A stretch of 64,000 nt of DNA from positions 124,001-188,000 of the forward strand of contig JACKIE010000004.1 of assembly GCA_020638635.1 (NCBI GenBank), given 5' to 3'. The DNA is from Planctomycetota bacterium (GTDB lineage: Bacteria; Planctomycetota; UBA8742; UBA2392). The translations under genes were made by a program, and so were the position numbers. A model generated the notes under the pieces. That model was not told the origin of the DNA, did no database searches, and saw nothing but the letters and a program-made list of their open reading frames with translations. The stretch's first letter is position 1. Each line of letters begins with the position of its first letter. Shown here one piece after another: positions 57,701 through 64,000 of this stretch.

Positions 57701-58928
57701 GGGCAACGCGCGCGTCGCCTGTCGGCGCGGACGGCTTGCCCAGCACTCCCAGCAGGAGCACCGCCGCCGCGGCCATCCCGGCGCCGGTCAGGAACGCCGC
57801 CCGGCTGCTGACCAGTTCCCAGATCGCGCCGAACAGCACGCTGGCAGCCAGGGCTAGCAGTCCGAGTGTCAGGTAGTACCAGCCGAAAGCCGCGCCCTGC
57901 TTGCGTTTGGGGGCAAGCTCCGAAATCAGCGCGCGCTCGGCCCCTTCCGTCAGGCCGTAGTAAACGCCGTAAGCGCCCAGCAGCGCCCACACCAGGTAGC
58001 GACCTTCCGCGAACGCCAGCGCCGCGTAGATGGCGGTATACAGCACCCAGCCCAGCGCAATGGTGCGGCGCCGGCCCCAGCGATCGCTCAGTTTGCCGCC
58101 GGGCACGCTGGCCAGCATCTTCACCACGTGCAGACCCACCCACAGCAGCGGAAAGGTCGCGAAGTCGGCGTCGTCGCCCGCAGCCTTCAGCAGCAGGAAG
58201 ACGTCGCTGCTGTTGCCCAGGGTGAACAGGCCCAGCGGCAGCAGGAAACGCAGTAACGGGCGTCCGGCAGGAGTTTCCGTCGCGGCGGGTTTGGCCGTTG
58301 CAGAGACCTGGTCCTTCGGCTGCTCTTTCACGCCGAACAGCACCAGCAGCACCACCAGCCCGCCTGGAATCAGCGTCAGCAGGAACAGCAGCCGCAGGTC
58401 TTCCGACCACCAGGCCAGGAAAGCCGCCGCCAGCAGCGGCCCCAGCACGGCGCCCGCGTGGTCCATCGCGCGGTGCAGGCTGAACGCCGCGCCGCGCTGT
58501 GACGGCTCAACCGAGTTCGAAATCAGCGCGTCGCGCGGGCTGCTGCGCAGGCCCTTACCGATGCGGTCCGTGGCGCGCACCACCACGATGTGCCAGGGCG
58601 CCGTCGCCAGCCCGATTAACGGCCGCACCAGCGACGACAGCGAGTAGCCGAACACCACGAAGGGGCGGTTGCGCCCGAGCCGGTCGGCCCACTTGCCCGC
58701 GAACAGCTTCAACACCGCCGCCGTGGCCTCGGCCACGCCTTCAATCCAGCCGAGCGCCATGGCGCTGGCGCCGACCGTCAAACCCATACCCAGCAGGAAG
58801 ACCGGCAGCAGCGGGATGATCGCCTCGCTGGCTGTGTCCGTCAGCAGGCTGATAAGCCCCAGGAACAGCACGTTGCGAGAAAGCCAGCTGCGCGAACGGC
58901 TATGAGTTGTTGGGGTCGGCTCTGGCAT
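57687..58928 (-). CDS. MFS transporter
   Basis: This 413-residue protein has 12 predicted membrane helices. It has the MFS loop 2-3 motif GKWADRLGRNRPFVVFGY and its second-half repeat GGKLSDRWGRRRTIALGW. RATDRIGKGLRSSPRDALI is a stretch found in MFS proteins of the arabinose/drug-efflux-like group. The substrate is not predictable. The start ATG at 58928 fits the first helix (NVLFLGLISLLTD). Confidence 0.9.
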   Translation of the reverse strand: MPEPTPTTHSRSRSWLSRNVLFLGLISLLTDTASEAIIPLLPVFLLGMGLTVGASAMALGWIEGVAEATAAVLKLFAGKWADRLGRNRPFVVFGYSLSSLVRPLIGLATAPWHIVVVRATDRIGKGLRSSPRDALISNSVEPSQRGAAFSLHRAMDHAGAVLGPLLAAAFLAWWSEDLRLLFLLTLIPGGLVVLLVLFGVKEQPKDQVSATAKPAATETPAGRPLLRFLLPLGLFTLGNSSDVFLLLKAAGDDADFATFPLLWVGLHVVKMLASVPGGKLSDRWGRRRTIALGWVLYTAIYAALAFAEGRYLVWALLGAYGVYYGLTEGAERALISELAPKRKQGAAFGWYYLTLGLLALAASVLFGAIWELVSSRAAFLTGAGMAAAAVLLLGVLGKPSAPTGDARVAPTRG

Positions 58929-59001
58929 CGGCGCATTAACAGATGGAGCCCGTGAACTGTCGATCCTTTACGGGCGCGGCCGGTTCAGCGAGACTGCTTC
59001 C

Positions 59002-59304
59002 ATGGCGTACAAGATCGAGCGCATCGTCGAGAAAGACAACGAAGACCCTTGGTTCCCCAAGCAGCAGGGGCGCTGGGAAGTCCGCGATGACGCGGGCAAG
59101 GTCATCTACAAGTTCAAGTGGTGGTTCACCGGCGACCGCGCCGAATGGGACGACCGCGAGTTCTGGGATGGCCCCATGGTGGTCCGCATCAGCACCGACG
59201 GCAAGTGGGTTGAGTGCGTGTACCAGACCGGCGTACAGCATGGCATCGCGTTTGAAGGCACCCTGGGCGAGAAGATCGAGCGCCACCCGCTCCCGCCGGC
59301 CTGA
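59002..59304 (+). CDS. Small hypothetical protein (100 aa)
   Basis: This 100-residue, Trp-rich soluble protein (GRWEVRDDAGKVIYKFKWWF, VRISTDGKWVECVYQTG) is predicted all-beta. No known family is recognised. No signal peptide or membrane helix. Codon use is like that of neighbouring genes. It is divergent from the MFS gene and 33 bases before ridA, so it may lead the ridA-HAD operon. Confidence 0.7.
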   Translation: MAYKIERIVEKDNEDPWFPKQQGRWEVRDDAGKVIYKFKWWFTGDRAEWDDREFWDGPMVVRISTDGKWVECVYQTGVQHGIAFEGTLGEKIERHPLPPA

Positions 59305-59337
59305 CGCTTTGCTCAACCCAATGCATACTGGTTACTC

Positions 59338-59724
59338 ATGGACCGCAAAGTCGTCAGCTCCGGCTCGCCCTGGGAAGAGAAATTCGGCTACCGCCGCGCC
59401 GTGCGCGTCGGCCGCCACGTCTACGTGGCCGGCACCGCGCCCGTGGGCGACGATGGCAACACCTTTGCGCCCGGCGACGCCTACGCCCAGGCCTGCCGCT
59501 GCTTCGAGGTCGCGCTCAAGGCAGCCGCTGAGCTCGGCGCGCAGCCCGAAAACGTGGTGCGCACGCGCATGTTCGTCACCGACATCCGCTTCGCCGAAGA
59601 CTTCGGCCGCGCCCACGCCGAGTTTTTCCGGCAATACCCGCCGGCCGCCACCATGGTGGAAGTGCGCAAGCTGATCCTGCCGGAGATGCTGATCGAGGTT
59701 GAGCTGGAGGCGCTGCTGCCGTGA
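59338..59724 (+). CDS. RidA/YjgF-family protein
   Basis: The protein (128 residues) shows the RidA pattern: FGYRRAVRVGRHVYVAGTAP, QACRCFEVALKAAAELGA, VVRTRMFVTDI with the conserved Arg, and a VEVRKLILPEMLIEVELEALL end. Canonical RidA trimers hydrolyse reactive enamines or imines; subgroup specificity is not clear here. Its TGA overlaps the next gene's GTG (GTGA), so the HAD gene is translationally coupled. Confidence 0.9.
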   Translation: MDRKVVSSGSPWEEKFGYRRAVRVGRHVYVAGTAPVGDDGNTFAPGDAYAQACRCFEVALKAAAELGAQPENVVRTRMFVTDIRFAEDFGRAHAEFFRQYPPAATMVEVRKLILPEMLIEVELEALLP

Positions 59725-60329
59725 AAGCACTCGAAGGCATCCTGATCGACGCGGGCGGCGTGCTGGTGAACGTGCATGAGCAGGCCATGTACGAGGCCTG
59801 GGAGGCCAAGACTGGCCTGCCCGCCGAGGTGCTGCGCATCGAGCTGTACGACCGCGGGCTGAAGGAAGAATTCGACCGCGGCTCGAAGCACCCGTCGGGT
59901 GTCGCGCTGTTTTTGAAGTGGCGCTTTGAAATCGAGTTCACGCGCGAGGACTGGGCCGAGATCTGGAACCAGGCCATCAGCATGGACGCCGAGATGGACA
60001 ACTTCGCGCGCGGCCTGGCCGTGCACCTGCCGACCGCGCTGGCCAGCACCACCGACAAGCTGCACCACGCGCGCATGCAGCGCGAGCTGACTTGCCTGGA
60101 GCTGTTCCGCGCCCAGGCCGTAAGCTACGAGTTCGGGCACCTGAAGCCGGAGCCGCAGTTCTACCAGCGCGCCCTGCACAAGCTCGGCACCGACCCGGCC
60201 AAGACCCTGTTCATCGACGACCGCGAAGAGAACGTCCAGGGCGCCGCCGACGCCGGCCTGATAGGCCTGAGGTTCACCAGCCTCGAAAAATTGAGGCAAG
60301 ACCTCATCCAGTTCGGCCTGCTGTTCTGA
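59721..60329 (+). CDS. HAD-superfamily hydrolase
   Basis: The protein has 202 residues. Motif I is IDAGGVLV (nucleophile Asp10; the second Asp is Gly, as in the YihX-like DLGGV subgroup). Motif II Ser/Thr lies in LASTTDKLHHA, motif III Lys in GHLKPEPQFYQ and motif IV is LFIDDREENVQGA. A phosphatase acting on small phosphorylated metabolites is likely. The start is GTG, overlapping ridA. Confidence 0.88.
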   Translation: MKALEGILIDAGGVLVNVHEQAMYEAWEAKTGLPAEVLRIELYDRGLKEEFDRGSKHPSGVALFLKWRFEIEFTREDWAEIWNQAISMDAEMDNFARGLAVHLPTALASTTDKLHHARMQRELTCLELFRAQAVSYEFGHLKPEPQFYQRALHKLGTDPAKTLFIDDREENVQGAADAGLIGLRFTSLEKLRQDLIQFGLLF

Positions 60330-60398
60330 CCGTCGCCTCTACAGAACCTGTGGCGGCCAAGCCATAATGCGGCCTTGGGTTCCGTCGCAGGCTTGGGA

Positions 60399-61706
60399 AT
60401 GCGCAAGGCGTTTGATCTTCGGCCGCTTGACTTCAACGACGTGCTGGGGCGCGGCTTTTCGCTGTTCATGGCGAACTTCGTCGGCTGCCTGCGCTGGTTC
60501 CTGGTCATGTGGCTGCTGCCCATGCTGGCCGTGGCCGTGCTGTTCTACTTCGCGCTTGAGCCCTACGACTGGGTCGGCAGCCTTGACCGCGAATCCCCCA
60601 GCCTGTTCGAGCCCAACCGCTACGCCATCTACTTCTGGCTGCTGAAGTTCGCAGGCTTGTCGCTGGCTTTCAGCACCGGTGCCAGCGGCATCTACTACAT
60701 GACCGCGCGTGTGTACGTGGGTGGCAACCCGTCCCTCAGCGAAGTGATGCGCGCAGTCTACTCCCGCTTCAGCCAGGTCGCCGGCATCGCCTTCCTGCAC
60801 GTGATGATTGTCGGAGGCCTCACCCTGGCCTGCTGGGCGCCCCCCTTCATGCTGTGGGATTCCGGCGAAAAGGGCACGGCCGTGCTGCTCGGCTTCCTGC
60901 TCTGGAGTGCCTGGCTGCCGCTGCTGTTGTGGTACTGGTCGGTGTACGGGCTGAACACGCCGGTGGTGATGCTGGACGATGCCGAGGCCACGGAGGCCTT
61001 CACGCGCAGTGCTTATCTCACCAAGCGCGCGCGCATGCGGCTGATCGGCGTGCTGGTGGTGGTGACGATGGTCGTCGGCGCGCCGGGCATCCCCGGCCTG
61101 CTGGGCATCCCCGGGGCGGTGTTCGAGTTGCTGCTGGTGAAGGAAGAGCTGCCCCTGCTGGGTGTGATCGCGAACGTGGCCTGGGACGCGGTATTGCTGC
61201 CGCTGTTCTTCACGCCGTTCGTGGTTTACTACTTCGACATGCGCTGCCGCAAGGAAAGCTACGACCTGGCCGTGATGGCCCGCAACTTCGGCATTGAAGA
61301 GGGCGAGATGCAGCGTTACCGCTTCAACCCGGGCCTCGGCTACACCCCCAAGGGCTGGACCGGCCAGCCGGGCCGCCGGCGCCCGGCCGTGCGCAAGCCC
61401 GTGCAGAGGCCGGCGGCCGTGCGCCACGCTTCGGCGGGCATGCCCGTTGCCCCCATCGACTTCGCTCACGGCGCGCAGCCGCAATGGGGTCCGCAGCCCG
61501 GAATGCCGGGGGCGTTTCCGGGCGGCAATCCGCAGTGGCAAGCGCCGCCGCAATGGCCGCAACAGATGCCTCCGCAGCCGGGCTGGCCTCAGCAGGCATC
61601 CCCGCAGTGGCAGGCGGCGCCTCAGCCCAACCCGAACCCACCCCCTTTGCCGGGTGTGCGCCGGCCGGGGCCCAGTTTCCCGCCTGGCGGGCCGAGGCGC
61701 TCATGA
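60399..61706 (+). CDS. Polytopic membrane protein with Pro/Gln-rich tail
   Basis: This 435-residue protein has about six membrane helices in residues 1-300. A hydrophilic tail follows, rich in Pro, Gln and Trp (QWQAPPQWPQQMPPQPGWPQQ type). The N-terminus (DLRPLDFNDVLGRGFSLFMANF) is like membrane proteins that head MoxR operons in related genomes. The ATG at 60399 is preferred to TTG 60375. Its stop overlaps the next ATG (ATGA at 61703), giving a tight operon. Confidence 0.8.
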   Translation: MRKAFDLRPLDFNDVLGRGFSLFMANFVGCLRWFLVMWLLPMLAVAVLFYFALEPYDWVGSLDRESPSLFEPNRYAIYFWLLKFAGLSLAFSTGASGIYYMTARVYVGGNPSLSEVMRAVYSRFSQVAGIAFLHVMIVGGLTLACWAPPFMLWDSGEKGTAVLLGFLLWSAWLPLLLWYWSVYGLNTPVVMLDDAEATEAFTRSAYLTKRARMRLIGVLVVVTMVVGAPGIPGLLGIPGAVFELLLVKEELPLLGVIANVAWDAVLLPLFFTPFVVYYFDMRCRKESYDLAVMARNFGIEEGEMQRYRFNPGLGYTPKGWTGQPGRRRPAVRKPVQRPAAVRHASAGMPVAPIDFAHGAQPQWGPQPGMPGAFPGGNPQWQAPPQWPQQMPPQPGWPQQASPQWQAAPQPNPNPPPLPGVRRPGPSFPPGGPRRS

Positions 61707-62524
61707 AGCTGCCCCTGCTGACAATCGGCTTGCTGGCCCTGCTGTTCGCGTTCGGCTCGACGATGGCAGCCCAGGGCCACGACGAGCAGGCCAAGCGCAT
61801 CACCAGCCAGCCCGAGTATAAGGGTTATCGCATCGAGACCCGGGGCGCGCCCGGAGGCGGCGACCCGACAGAGCCTGACGGTTCCACCAACGGCAAGGGC
61901 TACCGGCGCGGCTCGAACCCGGAAGGCACGCCGCGGCGCGACACGGGCGTGCGTTCCAATCCGCGCAACGGCGGAGGAGGAGAAGGACTGTCGCTGCCCG
62001 CCTGGATCGGCGCCCTGTTCGAGGCCGTGGCCTGGATCGTGCTGATCGGCGGCGCGGCCGTCGCGCTGTTCTTCATCATCAAGGCGCTGCTGGGCATCAA
62101 GCGCAAGCCAAAGTCGAAGTCCGAGAAATCGAAGAAGTCGGAAAAGAAGCAAGCGGGCGAGCCGGAAGTCGAGCCGCTTTCCGAAGAGCCCGCCCTCGAA
62201 CATGTGTTCGAAGACGCGCTCGCCGTCGCCCTGCGCGAATACGACGAAGCGCTGGCCCGCCAGGACTACGCGGCCGCCACGCTGCTGGCCTATCGCATCT
62301 TCTGGCTGCGCGCGGGCTGGCGCGGCTGCGTGGAAAGCAGCGACGTGCGCACCTGGCGCGACGCGTTGCGCATGGTGCGCTCGTCGGAGACGCGGCGCGA
62401 GGTGCGCGAACTGCTGCCGATGGTAGAGCGCGTGCGCTACGCCGAATACAAGCCGAACCACGGCGAGTTCAACAGCTGGTCCGTGAGCCTCGGGCGCATC
62501 GAGCCGCAGGGGGTGCTGAAATGA
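61703..62524 (+). CDS. DUF4129-type membrane protein
   Basis: This 273-residue protein has a signal peptide (1-23), a Gly-rich external linker and a membrane helix at about 107-130. A highly charged Lys-rich segment follows, then a C-terminal cytosolic domain like DUF4129 (ALREYDEALARQDYAAATLLAY, WLRAGW, RVRYAEYKPNHGEF). It overlaps both neighbours by ATGA. DUF4129 proteins commonly sit in MoxR operons, where they are thought to help assemble membrane complexes. Confidence 0.8.
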   Translation: MKLPLLTIGLLALLFAFGSTMAAQGHDEQAKRITSQPEYKGYRIETRGAPGGGDPTEPDGSTNGKGYRRGSNPEGTPRRDTGVRSNPRNGGGGEGLSLPAWIGALFEAVAWIVLIGGAAVALFFIIKALLGIKRKPKSKSEKSKKSEKKQAGEPEVEPLSEEPALEHVFEDALAVALREYDEALARQDYAAATLLAYRIFWLRAGWRGCVESSDVRTWRDALRMVRSSETRREVRELLPMVERVRYAEYKPNHGEFNSWSVSLGRIEPQGVLK

Positions 62525-63810
62525 GCGAAGCCCCCAAGCCCCGCGACGAAGCGCGCCAGGAAACCCTGATGCGCGTCATCATGATCGGCGTGTTCGGCGG
62601 CGTCACGCTGCTGTACCTGCTTTCGGCCGTGTTCGAGACGCCGCTGGAGGCTGACAACTTCACCAACTCGCATTCGACCTCACCGGGCGGGCACTCCGCG
62701 CTGCTTGCGCTGCTGCGCGAAAACGGCCGCCAGGTGCGCAACAATGAGGTCTCACTGCAGCCGCCCCAGTACGAGGGCCGCAACACCGACACGCTGGTGC
62801 TGCTGGAGCCCGGCCCGGACTACGTGAGGCACTTCGACACCGAGTTCCGCAACCTTTTCAGCTCGGCCATGGAGCGCGAGACCAGCGTGTTGGTGGTACT
62901 GCCCAAGCGTCACTACCGGGTGCTGGATGCGCCCCAGGACGGCGACCTGGTACTGGAGGAAGAGCTGCACAGCCTGGGCGAAGTGCAAGACATCCTGCAG
63001 CGCAGCGGCTTCGACCGCTGGCTCAATGTCACGCGCGTCGAGGCACCGGCCATACGCGTGGAGTGGTGGGGCGAAGGCGGTGCGAGCGAGCTGAGTGTCG
63101 AACTCGAGGAAGTCGCGCAGGTCTTTCGCGCGCCGCGGGACCTGCCGGACTCATTCGAAGTGCTGGCCGCCACGGTTCACGGCGACCCGGTGGCCATGCG
63201 TTATCGCGGCGAGAAGTACGGCAGCGAAGGCGGTGTGCTGCTGTTCAGCGACCCGGACATCTTCACCAACCGCTTCATCGCCCAGCCCGGCCGTGCCGAG
63301 CTGGTGATGCGATTCTTCGAGCTGACGCCGCGCAACGGTACGCTGCTGGTCGATGAAGACCTGCACGGTTTCTCGACCGACGCGAGCCTTGAGTACCTGG
63401 CCGTCACGCCTCCCGGACTGTGGCTTACGCTGTCGGTGGTGGTGCTGCTGGCGATCTTCGGCTGGCGCCAGGCCACGGTGCTGCGTCCGCGCTCGGCCGA
63501 GCCGCAGGACCGGCAGGCACGCAAGTTCGCGATCGAAGGGCTGGCCCGCATGATGGAACGCGCGCAGGACCACCACTCGGCGTACAAGCGGGTGCTGAAA
63601 CGCTCACGCCTGGTGCTGGGTGCCGGCGGCGCCCAGGTGCAAGGCGCTGGCATGGCAGGTGGCACGCGTGCCATCCGCAAAGGCAAGACCGGGCGCATCA
63701 CCCGCATCCAGGGCGGCGACGACCTGGAGCGGCTGATCAACGCCGCCCGCAAGGTGGCGCACCAGAAACGCACGGGCGAGGCTGACCACAGCGACTGGGA
63801 TTTCGGATAA
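62521..63810 (+). CDS. DUF4350-type membrane protein
   Basis: This 429-residue protein has a TM helix at 15-38 and an extracytoplasmic DUF4350-like domain (NSHSTSPGGHSALLALLRENGRQV, TLVLLEPGPDY, GVLLFSDPDIFTNRFI, DEDLHGFS). A second TM follows at about 297-318, then a basic cytosolic tail. The order (DUF4129, DUF4350, MoxR) is the conserved one. Role unknown. Confidence 0.85.
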   Translation: MSEAPKPRDEARQETLMRVIMIGVFGGVTLLYLLSAVFETPLEADNFTNSHSTSPGGHSALLALLRENGRQVRNNEVSLQPPQYEGRNTDTLVLLEPGPDYVRHFDTEFRNLFSSAMERETSVLVVLPKRHYRVLDAPQDGDLVLEEELHSLGEVQDILQRSGFDRWLNVTRVEAPAIRVEWWGEGGASELSVELEEVAQVFRAPRDLPDSFEVLAATVHGDPVAMRYRGEKYGSEGGVLLFSDPDIFTNRFIAQPGRAELVMRFFELTPRNGTLLVDEDLHGFSTDASLEYLAVTPPGLWLTLSVVVLLAIFGWRQATVLRPRSAEPQDRQARKFAIEGLARMMERAQDHHSAYKRVLKRSRLVLGAGGAQVQGAGMAGGTRAIRKGKTGRITRIQGGDDLERLINAARKVAHQKRTGEADHSDWDFG

Positions 63811-63837
63811 AAGCAGAGCATCACGAAAAGGGGTGAC

Positions 63838-64000
63838 ATGAACGAAGGCATCGAAAGCGGCCTGCCGGAACAGCCGGCCTCGCAACCGGATGAACCGCCC
63901 GCGGTGAGCCACGCCGAACCGGTCGAGCTGCGCATCGGCAAGTTCGCCAACGTGCTGGAAACGCACGTCGAGCAGGTGGTGAAGGGCCAACCGGGCGTGG
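63838..64000 (+). CDS. MoxR-family AAA+ ATPase (N-terminal fragment, cut by window end)
   Basis: Only the first 54 residues are in the window. After an acidic start, ELRIGKFANVLETHVEQVVKGQPGV matches the leading helix of MoxR ATPases, whose next motif (Walker A) would lie just beyond the edge. AAGGGG precedes the ATG. The upstream DUF4129/DUF4350 genes support the call. MoxR ATPases act as chaperone-like motors for metal-dependent or membrane complexes. Confidence 0.75.
   Translation, partial: MNEGIESGLPEQPASQPDEPPAVSHAEPVELRIGKFANVLETHVEQVVKGQPGV

Overview
The window is high-GC bacterial chromosome with no rRNA, no tRNA cluster, no prophage and no CRISPR array. The lineage looks like Planctomycetota, or possibly a neighbouring deep-branching phylum. 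Pointers are several ECF sigma factors, one carrying a long membrane-anchored C-terminal extension; PP2C phosphatase and FHA-type signalling clues; CxxC zinc-ribbon membrane proteins; a MoxR/DUF4350/DUF4129 operon; a UAP1-type UDP-sugar pyrophosphorylase; and many large secreted proteins of unknown function. This is inferred from gene content only, because no phylogenetic marker such as 16S is present. ATGA stop/start overlaps are frequent within operons.

Layout. 0.2-3.3 kb: two tandem small paralogues, a YndJ-like membrane protein and a guanine-deaminase-like amidohydrolase. 3.5-5.9 kb: a sigma factor fused to a membrane segment and a large extracytoplasmic region. 5.9-9.6 kb: a dense stem-loop array, xseA coupled to an EF-hand membrane protein, and a secreted protein. 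9.6-14.6 kb (minus strand): a Cys-less ketosynthase-like protein, a complete ketosynthase, a Y1 transposase between inverted REP-like doublets, a 4HBT thioesterase and a porin-like protein. 14.8-21 kb (plus strand): PP2C phosphatase, then an ECF sigma factor overlapping a zinc-ribbon/TM/HExxH membrane protein, then a secreted paralogue that has lost the HExxH site. 21-26 kb: fused isobutyryl-CoA mutase (IcmF) and an XRE/TPR regulator. 26-31.7 kb: lipoprotein, large anchored surface protein, ArgD-like aminotransferase coupled to NnrD. 31.7-38.6 kb: thermonuclease, PAP2 phosphatase, metK, small membrane protein, YaeQ-like protein, secreted protein, a nucleophile-less dienelactone-hydrolase-like protein and an orphan DNA methyltransferase. 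38.7-44.5 kb: a low-complexity membrane protein with repeated D-x-T-x-F-S motifs, a UAP1-type pyrophosphorylase, a 394-bp non-coding palindromic element, a membrane protein and Nif3. 44.6-49 kb: modABC and pepA. 49-56.7 kb: two giant TPR/DUF3857/transglutaminase paralogues, the second lacking the catalytic Cys. 56.7-57.1 kb: ssrA (tmRNA) with a readable tag. 57.3-60.3 kb: VOC, MFS, a small protein, RidA and HAD. 60.4 kb to the end: the membrane protein/DUF4129/DUF4350/MoxR operon, cut by the window edge.

The most notable biology is (i) the sigma/zinc-ribbon metalloprotease/pseudoprotease locus at 15.8-21 kb; (ii) the membrane-tethered sigma factor at 3.5 kb; (iii) the repeated FHA-bait-like protein at 38.7 kb; and (iv) several kinds of non-coding structured DNA. 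These last are REP-like doublets around a Y1 transposase, stem-loop arrays, a 394-bp element with 25-bp terminal inverted repeats, and a series of intergenic inverted repeats whose arms are made of short tandem 'words' that differ from locus to locus. Several proteins have active and degenerate relatives side by side (protease pair, transglutaminase pair, ketosynthase pair).
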